From Pseudomonadota bacterium (GTDB lineage: Bacteria; Pseudomonadota; Gammaproteobacteria; Steroidobacterales; Steroidobacteraceae): a stretch of DNA of 8,456 nucleotides. A model generated the notes under the pieces. That model ran no database searches and was not told where the DNA came from. It saw only the letters and a list, made by a program, of their open reading frames with translations. Below are positions 1 to 7,006 of this stretch, piece by piece. Position numbers and translations under genes: made by a program. Position 1 is the stretch's first letter, and each line of letters starts with the position of its first letter. The DNA lies in contig JAJXZV010000040.1 in the NCBI GenBank assembly GCA_021779875.1, positions 1 to 8,456 of the forward strand. The letters run 5' to 3'.

Positions 1-1
1 C

Positions 2-280
2 GAGACGCCGCGGATCGAAACCGAGATCGTGGCGAGCGGCGCGCCGCCGGGCGGCATCGGCGAGGTGGCGACGCCGCCGATCGCCCCGGCCGTGGCCAAT
101 GCCTGGTACGCGCTCACCGGCGAGCGGCTGCGGCGGCTGCCGTTCGCGCGGGCATCGGCGCCGGTGCCGGCGGCGACCTCAGCCGACGCCGGCGCTGCCG
201 AGCGGCAGGGTGCCGAGCAGTTCCGAGGCGCCGTTCCAGAGCACCTGGATGCCGATGCAGAACAGCAGGAACGCGGATAG
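2..280 (+). CDS. Molybdopterin-binding subunit of a xanthine-oxidase-family dehydrogenase (isoquinoline 1-oxidoreductase beta-like), C-terminal fragment
   Basis: Only the last ~92 codons are in the window, and the gene enters from the left edge in frame 2. The fragment carries the family's C-terminal signature: GGIGE at residues 17-21 of the fragment, then a [11 protein letters not shown] stretch, then [10 protein letters not shown] near residue 50. In xanthine-oxidase-type hydroxylases the GxGE glutamate (here Glu21, codon at 62-64) is the active-site base beside the Mo centre. The APAVANA pattern with an RRLP ending is typical of the isoquinoline oxidoreductase/aldehyde dehydrogenase IorB-like branch, whose small partner is a 2Fe-2S subunit. 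After RRLPF, where I would expect relatives to end, the frame continues ~40 residues of Ala/Glu/Gln-rich sequence to a TAG at 278-280. It overlaps the 3' end of the convergent MarC-family gene by 102 bases. The family call is firm; the substrate cannot be told. Confidence 0.82.
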   Translation, partial: ETPRIETEIVASGAPPGGIGEVATPPIAPAVANAWYALTGERLRRLPFARASAPVPAATSADAGAAERQGAEQFRGAVPEHLDADAEQQERG

Positions 281-859
281 CCGCACCACGATGGTGGTGC
301 CGGTCGGGCCGATCAGGTCGGCGAGCCGCGCGGAATTTCGGTAAAAGCCGTACACCAGCGCCGCGAGCAGCGCCACCGCGGCGAGCGTCTCGACGAAGAA
401 CTCGAGCGAGGAGGCGTGAAAGCCGCTGGGCCGTCCCGCGCCGAGCGAGATGGCCACCGAGATCGTGCCGGGACCGGTGGTCAGCGGCATGGTGAGCGGG
501 TAGAAGGCGAGCCGGCTCGGCGCAATCGTGATGGAGCGTGGATTCGGGGTCTCGTGCCGCCGCTGCTCGGTCGCGTCGGGCTCGTTGAGCATGCGCCAGC
601 CGGACATGGCGACGATGATGCCGCCCGCCACGCGCAGCACCGGGATCGAGATGCCGAAGAAGCTCAGCACGTAGGCGCCGACGTACAGCGAGGCGGTGCA
701 GATGCAGAAGGAGTAGATGGCGACCCAGCGCGACACCTGCGAGCGCACCCGGCGATCGAGCTCGCGGGTCGCGCCGAAGAAGATGAAGGCGCCGGAGAGC
801 GGATTGACGATGGAGAACAGGGCGCCGAAGGCGAGCAGGAAGGTCTTCATCCGATCCAT
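179..859 (-). CDS. MarC-family integral membrane protein (UPF0056)
   Basis: Predicted inner-membrane protein of 226 residues, the usual length for this family (about 200-220). It shows six hydrophobic segments, at roughly residues 5-28, 43-66, 70-88, 115-138, 153-173 and 188-212. Two family landmarks are visible: an Asn-Pro pair in the first helix (Asn19-Pro20, within [11 protein letters not shown]) and the re-entrant-looking [11 protein letters not shown] motif in helix four (about 121-131). The name comes from marC of E. coli, which lies beside the multiple-antibiotic-resistance operon. A direct resistance role was not upheld, and transport function remains unproven. I chose the ATG at 859. 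A nearby ATG at 850 and a TTG at 886 are in frame, none has a strong ribosome site, and homology begins at about MKTFLLAF. It is the last gene of the minus-strand run and converges on the molybdoenzyme gene. Family call firm, function unknown. Confidence 0.88.
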   Translation of the reverse strand: MDRMKTFLLAFGALFSIVNPLSGAFIFFGATRELDRRVRSQVSRWVAIYSFCICTASLYVGAYVLSFFGISIPVLRVAGGIIVAMSGWRMLNEPDATEQRRHETPNPRSITIAPSRLAFYPLTMPLTTGPGTISVAISLGAGRPSGFHASSLEFFVETLAAVALLAALVYGFYRNSARLADLIGPTGTTIVVRLSAFLLFCIGIQVLWNGASELLGTLPLGSAGVG

Positions 860-914
860 GATGCGCTGGATCGGAGGGCCCCGCAATGCGCCGAGACGCG
901 CGCCGCCGCGCGCC

Positions 915-1829
915 TCAAGGGTGCTCGAGCTGCTGCTGCATGTTCGATCGAATGTCGTCCCGCGACAGCGTCGGACCCAGGCCCGTGTTGTGATAGTACA
1001 GCGCCTTCAAGAAGGCGATATCGGCCGCGGTGACGGCCGTGGGCGCGGGGCGCGAGCGGCAGTCCGGCGTCATCAAGTCGAAGATGCTCGGCGGCGGATC
1101 GCAATGATCCGGCGATTGCACCACCGACAAGGCGAGCATGGCCAGATAGTCGGCGATCGGTCCGATGCTCAGATCCCCGAGCCGTCGGGTGTCGACCACC
1201 AACACCACTCCCACGATGCCGCTGAAGCCCGCGCCGAAGGCGCCGCCGTGCACGCTCTGGCTGGTCTGAATCACGATCGGCCACAACGGCAGCAGATTCT
1301 CCGGGCCGCCGAGCAGGTCCGCGTCCGTGTTGAGCACGCGGCCGTCGCCGGCGGTGGTGAGGTACCAGCCCTGGATGGCGTGTGCGCCGCTGACCTCGAG
1401 CTGCCTGCGGATCTGGGTCGGATAGCGCACGCCGAGCGTGCGCGCGGCCGTCTTCAGCACCTGCGCCATGATCTTGTCGGGCGCGTCGGTGAAGGTGATC
1501 TGCACGTTGTCCCGGCAGTCGGGATTGGCCTGCACCGGGGCGCCGACCTCGGCGGCCAGCGCGCGGACGCGCGCGGTCACGAAGTCATCGTACGCCGGCT
1601 CGAGTCCGACGGTGCGGGGGCAGATGCTCTCGGGCCGGCCGCCGCGCCAGCGCGCCAGGCTGCCCGTGACGCCGACTCCCGCGCCATAGGGTGCGGTGGC
1701 GTGGTGGAGGATGAACGCGTCCAGGCCATCCACGGGCGCGGCGGCGCCCGGCCAGCCGATCGAGACCGCCAGTGCGGCGGCCGCGATGGGCGCGGCGCGG
1801 GAGGAATGCCGGGTGTGCGACACGCTCAC
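915..1829 (-). CDS. Secreted protein of unknown function with four cysteines
   Basis: A 304-residue protein that I cannot assign to a named function. The N-terminus has basic residues (HTRHSSR), then an Ala-rich hydrophobic stretch (about 13-25) and PGAAA near residues 27-31, which reads as a Sec signal peptide with cleavage around 31. After that only four cysteines occur (70, 105, 243, 257), an even number compatible with two periplasmic disulfides. The middle (about 83-125) resembles small proteobacterial exported proteins with an ARVRALAAEVG helix followed by a VQITFTD strand, loosely like DUF2927-type putative proteases, but I see no HExxH zinc motif. The C-terminal part has a PPSIFDLM...C pattern, then TAADIAFLKALY, which looks like a conserved terminal helix. 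The start is GTG at 1829, with a second GTG at 1823. It lies 28 bases downstream of the glycosyltransferase stop, so co-transcription is likely. The reading frame is convincing and the function unknown. Confidence 0.75.
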   Translation of the reverse strand: MSVSHTRHSSRAAPIAAAALAVSIGWPGAAAPVDGLDAFILHHATAPYGAGVGVTGSLARWRGGRPESICPRTVGLEPAYDDFVTARVRALAAEVGAPVQANPDCRDNVQITFTDAPDKIMAQVLKTAARTLGVRYPTQIRRQLEVSGAHAIQGWYLTTAGDGRVLNTDADLLGGPENLLPLWPIVIQTSQSVHGGAFGAGFSGIVGVVLVVDTRRLGDLSIGPIADYLAMLALSVVQSPDHCDPPPSIFDLMTPDCRSRPAPTAVTAADIAFLKALYYHNTGLGPTLSRDDIRSNMQQQLEHP

Positions 1830-1857
1830 GGGGCCGATGATACCCCGCGCCGCGCCC

Positions 1858-3030
1858 TCAGTGCAGCAGCTCGCGGCCGTGGATCGCGCGCGGCGATGCC
1901 GCCGGGCGCACCCGTGCGGCGGCGAGAATTCCGGCGAGGATCTCCGGGATCTCGAACACCGCCCGGTTCTCGATGCGCGCGAGGTTCTCGCGCAATCGGG
2001 GCAGCTGCTCGATCAGCGAGGCGACGCCGGCGCGCATATCCGTGTAGCTCTCGAGCACGAGGCCGGCGCCATTGGCACGGACCCACGACGGGTTGTAGCG
2101 CTCCTGCGGCATGGTCCAGCGGTTGTGCACCACGATCACCGGCAGACCTTGCTGTACCGCTTCGCTGATGCTGCCTGGACCCGGCTTGCCGATGAAGAAG
2201 TCCGCCAGGCGCATGTAGTGGCGCATGTCGTGGGTGAAGCCGAGCACCCGGCGCGGGGCGCGCGCCGGCATGGCGGCGAGCTGCGCCTCGAGCGCGGCGT
2301 TGTGGCCGCAGATGAATATGAGCTGCACGTCCGCGAGGCGCTTCGCGATGGTGCGCATGACGCGCGACCCGTGGCCGCCGAACATGACGAGGCCGGTGGG
2401 CAGGTCGGGATCGAGGCCGAGCGCGAGCCGCGCGGCGCGCCGATCGAGGGTGCATTCGCGGTAGAAGTCCGGACGGATGATCATGCCGGAGGTCGGGTGC
2501 ACGTGCCGGCGGTCGTAGCCGGCGGCGTGCGCCTGGGCCACGGAGCGCGGGGTTCCGCAGATGAAGTGCTGGTCCTGGTGAGGCTCGATCCAGAAGTGCG
2601 GCGGGTAATCGGCGAAGTCGGTGAGCACCGTGACGTACGGGGCGCCCGGCCGCGCGCCCGCGAGCCCCTCGTACATCGGCCGATTGAAGTTCGGCACGAG
2701 CGAGACGACCATGTCCGGCTGCGTGCGGCGCCAATGCCGGCGCAGCCGGCCGCTGATCGACTTGCGGCCGAAGCGGATCAGGGCCTGCAAGACCTTCAGC
2801 TCCTGCGCGAGCCCGAGGCTCCAGCCCCGGGCGAGCCGCGCGTTGTAGAGATCCTCCGGACTCATGCCCGTGGCCTTGCGGAACACGTCCCGCGGGTCGA
2901 GGACCTCCATGAGGTTGATCGGCCGCACGGTCCACGGCCTGCCCTGTTCACGAATCACGGTCTCGAGCGCCACGGCGGCGGATCGATGTCCGCCGCCGGC
3001 GTTGAAATACACCAGGTCGATGGTGGTCAA
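1858..3030 (-). CDS. GT-B glycosyltransferase of the MGDG synthase/MurG type (GT28-like)
   Basis: A 390-residue enzyme with the two-Rossmann GT-B plan of family GT28. The N-terminal acceptor domain starts with the diagnostic glycine loop GGGHRSAA (residues 12-19) and includes VTVLTDFADYPPHFW (about 133-147), as in monogalactosyldiacylglycerol synthases. The donor domain shows MFGGHGS (216-222), IFICGHNAALE (238-248), GFTHDM (264-269) and the nucleotide-sugar loop GKPGPGSISEA (281-291). QERYNPSWV (309-317) sits where relatives have a QExN...V element. Members transfer a sugar from a UDP- or GDP-sugar to a lipid at the cytoplasmic membrane face. The lipid or polyprenyl acceptor here is inferred. 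The start is TTG at 3030, the only usable start before the glycine loop. A GAGGAT sequence (complement of 3041-3046) lies 10 bases upstream, slightly far. It is the first gene of the minus-strand run and divergent from the aldolase gene. Fold certain, donor and acceptor unknown. Confidence 0.87.
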   Translation of the reverse strand: MTTIDLVYFNAGGGHRSAAVALETVIREQGRPWTVRPINLMEVLDPRDVFRKATGMSPEDLYNARLARGWSLGLAQELKVLQALIRFGRKSISGRLRRHWRRTQPDMVVSLVPNFNRPMYEGLAGARPGAPYVTVLTDFADYPPHFWIEPHQDQHFICGTPRSVAQAHAAGYDRRHVHPTSGMIIRPDFYRECTLDRRAARLALGLDPDLPTGLVMFGGHGSRVMRTIAKRLADVQLIFICGHNAALEAQLAAMPARAPRRVLGFTHDMRHYMRLADFFIGKPGPGSISEAVQQGLPVIVVHNRWTMPQERYNPSWVRANGAGLVLESYTDMRAGVASLIEQLPRLRENLARIENRAVFEIPEILAGILAAARVRPAASPRAIHGRELLH

Positions 3031-3207
3031 GGCGGCCGGTATCCTCGAAAGTGTCGGCGGTCCTCGGTGATCCGCGCGGCGATTGTGCGTAAGCCATGTG
3101 ACCGTTGCGTGAAACGCGCGCCCGTCGTGGGCCGGGCGAGCCCGCGGATCCTACGGGCGGTGCGGAAGTGTTACATTTCGATGCACACACCCAGCGAGGC
3201 CCGCACC
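3031..3207. promoter_or_regulatory. Divergent intergenic region between glycosyltransferase and aldolase operon
   Basis: This 177-base stretch separates two divergently transcribed units, so it should hold a promoter for each. It is locally less GC-extreme around 3081-3120 and 3161-3180. I looked for paired -35/-10 hexamers on both strands and found none I would defend. Weak AT-richer words such as TTACAT at 3171-3176 lack a convincing partner. No long inverted repeat that would mark an operator is visible. The regulatory role is inferred from gene arrangement only. Confidence 0.4.
3196..3199 (+). promoter_or_regulatory. Ribosome binding site (GAGG) of the aldolase-family gene
   Basis: GAGG ends 8 bases before the ATG at 3208, which is ideal spacing. 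The other in-frame ATG at 3181 has only a GGAAG at 3164-3168, 12 bases away. This favours 3208 as the start. Confidence 0.6.
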
Positions 3208-3978
3208 ATGAACGTCCCGCTCCACCGTCCGGCGGCGCGCATCGAGCCGGAGCGCCAGGCGCGCATCGAGCTGGCCGCCTGTCATCGGCTCGCGGCCCGT
3301 TTCGGGCTGAACGAGGGAATCGACAACCACCTCACGCTGATGGTGCCGGGCACCTCGGACCGTTTCTTGCTCGCGCCCTTCGGGCTGCACTGGTCGGAGG
3401 TGCGGGCCAGCGACTTCATGGTGATCGACTTCGCCGGCGAGATCGTGAGCGGCCCGGGCCCGGTGGAGCCGACCGCGCGGTACATCCACCTGCCCGTGCA
3501 CCGCCTGTCGGCGCGGGCCCGATGCGTGCTGCACACCCACATGCCGCATGCGACGGCCCTCGGCATGCTGGAGGACACGCGGCTCGAGATGGCGGTGCAG
3601 AGCGCGCTCATGTTCCACGGCGAGGTGGCGTACGTGCCCTATCAGGGTCTCGCGCTGGGACCCGAGGAGGGCGAGCGCCTGGCGCGCGCGCTCGGCGACA
3701 AGTCGGTGCTGCTGATGGCCAATCACGGTGCGCTGGTGGTGGGCGAGTCGGTGCCGAAGGCCTTCGAGCGGCTCTACTTCCTCGAGCGGGCCGCGCAGGC
3801 GCAGCTGCTCGCCATGGCGACCGGGCGGGCGCTCAAGCGCATCCCCGACGCGGTGATCGCGCACACCGTGGCGCAGTTCGGGACCGACGCCGCCGTCGGC
3901 GGGGTCGATCGCGCCGACCTGCACTTCGCCGCCCTCAAGCGCCTGCTCGACCGCGAGGGCGCGGACTACGCGAACTGA
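3208..3978 (+). CDS. Class II aldolase/adducin-domain protein
   Basis: A 256-residue cytoplasmic protein covering one complete class II aldolase/adducin domain. The metal site is visible: His109 and His111 in LHTHMPH, and the distal His173 in MANHGALVVG. The substrate loop is the NHLTLMVPG form (40-48), typical of the adducin-like branch rather than the GNxS form of sugar-phosphate aldolases. Aligned by eye with L-fuculose-phosphate aldolase, the position of catalytic Glu73 is Ala90 (in PTARYIH). A classical retro-aldol mechanism is therefore doubtful, and a decarboxylase or other metal-dependent lyase activity is possible. The start at 3208 is supported by a GAGG site; an ATG at 3181 would add nine residues. 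It is first in the plus-strand operon, directly followed by an MFS transporter that may import its substrate (inference). The family is firm, the reaction not known. Confidence 0.87.
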   Translation: MNVPLHRPAARIEPERQARIELAACHRLAARFGLNEGIDNHLTLMVPGTSDRFLLAPFGLHWSEVRASDFMVIDFAGEIVSGPGPVEPTARYIHLPVHRLSARARCVLHTHMPHATALGMLEDTRLEMAVQSALMFHGEVAYVPYQGLALGPEEGERLARALGDKSVLLMANHGALVVGESVPKAFERLYFLERAAQAQLLAMATGRALKRIPDAVIAHTVAQFGTDAAVGGVDRADLHFAALKRLLDREGADYAN

Positions 3979-4022
3979 CCGCCGCGCACGAGGCCTCGGG
4001 CGGACGGCGGCCGATCCGGTGG

Positions 4023-5249
4023 GTGGTGGGGCTGCTCGCGGCGGCGCTGTTCATCAATTACGTCGACCGCGGCGCCCTGCCGACGGCGGCGCACCTGATC
4101 CAGGCGGATTTGCACCTGACCGAAGCCCAGCTGGGCATGGTGCTGTCGGCGTTCTTCTGGACCTACGCCTGCGCCCAGGTGCCCATGGGGTGGCTCGCCG
4201 AGCGCGTGGGGGCGCGGCGGGTGCTGGCGGGTGGCCTCGTGCTGTGGGCGCTCGCCACGATGCTGACGGGCCTTGCCCATTCCTTCGCGACGCTGCTCAC
4301 CCTGCGTTTGCTGCTCGGTCTCGGCGAGAGCGTCGGCTTCCCCTGCGTCTCGAAACTGCTCGCCGAGGTGGTGCCGCCCGGGCGCCTCGGTTCGGCGAAC
4401 GGGGTGGTGGCCTTCGCCTACCTCGCGGGCCCGGCGGTGGGGACTTACGCCGGCGGCGCGCTGATGTCGGTCGGGGGATGGCGAAGCGCATTCTTGCTCT
4501 TTGGCGCGCTCTCGCTCACGTGGCTGGTGCCCTGGTCGCGGGTGTCCGCGCGGGCGCCGCGGGCGCGGGCCGTGGACGCGGCCGGCGCCGAGGTGCCCAC
4601 CTGGGGCATGATCCTGCGGCAGCCGGCGCTCTGGGGGACGAGCCTCGGCCTGTTCTCGTCGAACTACGCCTTCTACTTCGTGCTGTCGTGGCTGCCTTTC
4701 TATCTGGTGCGCGAGCGGGGCTTCTCGACCCTCGAGATGTCGCAGCTCGCCGGCGCGGCGTACGCGCTCAATGCGTTGTCCGCGGTGGCGGCCGGGACCG
4801 CGATCGACCGCTGGATCGCGCGCGGCGGCTCGGCCGGCGGCGCCTATAAATCGGTGATGGCGGCCGCGCACGTGGGTGCCGTGGCCTGCATGCTCGCCAT
4901 GGCGTTCGGCGGGCGGCCGCTCGCGCTCGGCGGCATGTTCCTCTATCAGGCGCTGACCGGCGCGGCCTCGCCCGGCGTCTACGCCATGCCGCAGATCCTG
5001 GCGGGCGCCGCCGCCACGGGCCGCTGGGTCGGCATCCAGAACGCGCTCGGCAATCTCGCGGGCGTGGTCGCGCCGGCGCTGACCGGCCGGCTGATCGGCG
5101 CCACGGGCGGCTTCGCGGCGGCCTTCGTGGTGGCGGCGGCGGTGAGCCTGGTGGGCGTGATCGGATGGCTACCGATGATCCCGAAGCTGGCAGAATTGCG
5201 CTGGCGCGCCGCGACGGCGCCCCTGGACGACTCGATGCCATCGACATGA
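4023..5249 (+). CDS. Major facilitator superfamily transporter, ACS (anion:cation symporter)-like
   Basis: A cytoplasmic-membrane secondary transporter of about 408 residues with twelve hydrophobic segments. Numbered from the GTG at 4023, helix 1 contains NYVDR (12-16), a hallmark of the ACS family that carries organic anions such as hexuronates, glucarate, phthalate or tartrate. The helix 2-3 loop carries the MFS signature GWLAERVGARR (56-66), followed by RLLLGLGESVGFP (95-107) in helix 4. A WGMILRQPALWG segment (194-205) leads into the C-terminal six-helix half. The start is uncertain: GTG codons at 4023 and 4026 fall inside what should be helix 1, after the usually conserved Arg-Trp. A CTG at 3975 overlapping the aldolase stop would give a better N-terminus of 424 residues. 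No ATG, GTG or TTG lies between. Its end overlaps the next start by ATGA. The substrate is probably a carboxylate handled by the aldolase-like enzyme (inference). Confidence 0.88.
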   Translation: MVGLLAAALFINYVDRGALPTAAHLIQADLHLTEAQLGMVLSAFFWTYACAQVPMGWLAERVGARRVLAGGLVLWALATMLTGLAHSFATLLTLRLLLGLGESVGFPCVSKLLAEVVPPGRLGSANGVVAFAYLAGPAVGTYAGGALMSVGGWRSAFLLFGALSLTWLVPWSRVSARAPRARAVDAAGAEVPTWGMILRQPALWGTSLGLFSSNYAFYFVLSWLPFYLVRERGFSTLEMSQLAGAAYALNALSAVAAGTAIDRWIARGGSAGGAYKSVMAAAHVGAVACMLAMAFGGRPLALGGMFLYQALTGAASPGVYAMPQILAGAAATGRWVGIQNALGNLAGVVAPALTGRLIGATGGFAAAFVVAAAVSLVGVIGWLPMIPKLAELRWRAATAPLDDSMPST

Positions 5250-7006
5250 AATCCCGCTTCACGGAACTGGCGGCGCGGCCGATCCGCTGGCTGACGCGCG
5301 TGCGCCTGCTGCTGCTCGGCCACGAGGAGCTCACCGGCCTCGTGTTCTGGGCGGCGCTCACCGGCCTGTGCGGGGCGCTCGCGAGCGTGGGCTTTCGCTT
5401 GGGCATCCGCTTCATCCAGCTGCTGCTCACGGGCGAATCGAGCGGGCTGGTGCACGCGGCGAGCGATCTGAAGGGCTGGCATCGGGTGGTCGCGCCGGTG
5501 ATCGGCGGCGTGGCGGCGGGGCTGGTGCTGCATCTGGGGATGCGGCTGGTCGACCGGCGCGGCGCGGTCGACTACATGGAGGCCATCGTGGTGGGCGACG
5601 GCGCGATCGCCGCGCGTCCGTCGCTGCTGCGGAGCCTGTCCTCGCTGTTCACCATCGGCTCGGGCGGCTCGATCGGCCGCGAGGGTCCGATGGTGCAGCT
5701 CGCGGCGCTGCTCGGCTCGAAGCTCGGCCTGGTGTCGCGCGCCCCGGTGTCGCGGCGCCGGCTGCTGGTCGCCTGCGGCGCGGCGGCCGGCATCGCGGCG
5801 GCCTACAACGCGCCCATCGCCGGCGCGCTGTTCGTGGCCGAGATCGTCATGGGCTCGATCGCGATGGAGAGCTTCGGGCCGCTGCTGGTCGCCTCGGTCA
5901 CCGCGAACGTGACCATCCATCGCTTCCTGGGGTACGGCCCCGTGTTCGCGATTCCGCGGGTGCAGTTCGGCAGCAACTGGGAGCTGCTGCTGTACGGGAT
6001 CCTCGGCGTCGTGATCGGCCATCTGGCGCCGCCGTTCCTCGGCCTGCTGGAGTGGACCAAGCGGCGGTTCGAGGGCGTCGTCGCGCCGGCCTACGTGCGC
6101 ATGGGACTCGGCGGCCTGGTGGTCGGGTGCATCTCGCTCGCCTACCCGCAGGTCTGGGGCAACGGCTACAGCGTGGTGGGTACGATCCTGAGCGGCGAGC
6201 TCGCCGGCTGGCTGCTGGTGGGCGTGTTCGCGGCGAAGGTGGTCAGCACCTCGGCCACCGTCGGCTCGGGGGCCGTCGGCGGCATCTTCACCCCGACGCT
6301 GTTCATCGGCGCGGCCGTGGGGGCGCTCGCGAGCTCGCTGGTTCACTGGGGCTGGCCCGCCGCGGCCTCTTCGCCCGGCGCCTATGCCCTGGTCGGCATG
6401 GGCAGTTTTCTCGCCGCCACCACGCACGCGCCGCTCACCTCGATCCTGATGATCTTCGAGATGACGCTGGACTACGACGTGGTGCTGCCGCTGATGCTCG
6501 CGTGCGTCACCGCGCTGTACACGGCCAAGGCCTATCGGCGCGGCCGGTCGGTGTACCACGCCTCGCTGCAGCCGACGCCCGCGGGCCGGGATGCCGAGTG
6601 GCATCTGCGCACGGTGGGCGCCCTGGTGAAGCCGGCCGCGGCCGTGATCGACGAGGACGTCTCGGTGCGCGACATGCTCGAGCGCCTGCCGAACCGGCCG
6701 GCCCAGAACGTGTACGTGGTCGACGACAATCGCCAGCTGCTCGCGATGCTCGATCCGCGCGGCATCCTCGCGCGGGTGAAGGCGGGCGAGATCGACCCGG
6801 AGACGCGGGTCGGGGAGCTCGGGGTTCCGGTGCCGTTCGCGCTCACCCCGGAGATGAGCCTGACCACCGCCCTCGACGGCTTCCTGCGCGAGCAGGTCAA
6901 GGTGCTGCCCGTGGCGGCCGGACAGTGGCACGCGACGCTGCTCGGCGAGGTGTCGCGCCACGACGTGCTGCTCGCGCTGCAGGACCGGATCGCGCGCAAG
7001 GCCTGA
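5246..7006 (+). CDS. ClC-family chloride channel/antiporter with two C-terminal CBS domains
   Basis: A 586-residue membrane protein: a ClC core (about 28-440) and a cytoplasmic CBS pair (about 465-580). GREGP (144-148) carries the external gating glutamate Glu146. The GGIFTP element (GxFxP motif) that lines the anion pore follows near residue 350, and Tyr437 in SVYHASL matches the central pore tyrosine of E. coli ClC (Tyr445). By eye, the first filter motif GSGIP is replaced by RGAVD (105-109), so the chloride-binding serine becomes Gly106. The internal proton glutamate (Glu203 in E. coli) is Ile200, after Glu199. Whether this is a channel or an H+-coupled exchanger is therefore open. CBS pairs in this family often bind adenine nucleotides, but binding is not shown here. 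The ATG at 5246 overlaps the MFS stop (ATGA), indicating translational coupling. An upstream in-frame start at 5165 lies inside the MFS gene and is rejected. Confidence 0.92.
   Translation: MKSRFTELAARPIRWLTRVRLLLLGHEELTGLVFWAALTGLCGALASVGFRLGIRFIQLLLTGESSGLVHAASDLKGWHRVVAPVIGGVAAGLVLHLGMRLVDRRGAVDYMEAIVVGDGAIAARPSLLRSLSSLFTIGSGGSIGREGPMVQLAALLGSKLGLVSRAPVSRRRLLVACGAAAGIAAAYNAPIAGALFVAEIVMGSIAMESFGPLLVASVTANVTIHRFLGYGPVFAIPRVQFGSNWELLLYGILGVVIGHLAPPFLGLLEWTKRRFEGVVAPAYVRMGLGGLVVGCISLAYPQVWGNGYSVVGTILSGELAGWLLVGVFAAKVVSTSATVGSGAVGGIFTPTLFIGAAVGALASSLVHWGWPAAASSPGAYALVGMGSFLAATTHAPLTSILMIFEMTLDYDVVLPLMLACVTALYTAKAYRRGRSVYHASLQPTPAGRDAEWHLRTVGALVKPAAAVIDEDVSVRDMLERLPNRPAQNVYVVDDNRQLLAMLDPRGILARVKAGEIDPETRVGELGVPVPFALTPEMSLTTALDGFLREQVKVLPVAAGQWHATLLGEVSRHDVLLALQDRIARKA

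Noticed and set aside
717..2168. 483-codon plus-strand frame
   Set aside because: It is antisense to the secreted protein and the glycosyltransferase. Its Arg/Ala-rich composition and absence of motifs mark it as a shadow frame.
1826..2935. 369-codon minus-strand frame overlapping the glycosyltransferase
   Set aside because: It is the same strand in a different frame, with Arg/Ala/Pro-rich low-complexity translation. The overlapping frame carries the clear GT-B motifs.
3133..3145. Small inverted repeat with GGGC and GCCC near the aldolase promoter region
   Set aside because: The stem is only about 4-5 bp with a minimal loop. In such GC-rich sequence this is expected by chance, and no T-run follows.
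1696..3207. Long 5' extension of the aldolase reading frame
   Set aside because: It runs antisense through the glycosyltransferase gene. Aldolase homology begins only after 3208, where a good GAGG ribosome site lies.
4979..6961. 660-codon open frame on the minus strand, rich in Arg, His, Gln and Ala
   Set aside because: It is exactly antisense to the ClC and MFS genes, has low-complexity composition typical of antisense frames in GC-rich DNA, and shows no recognisable motif.
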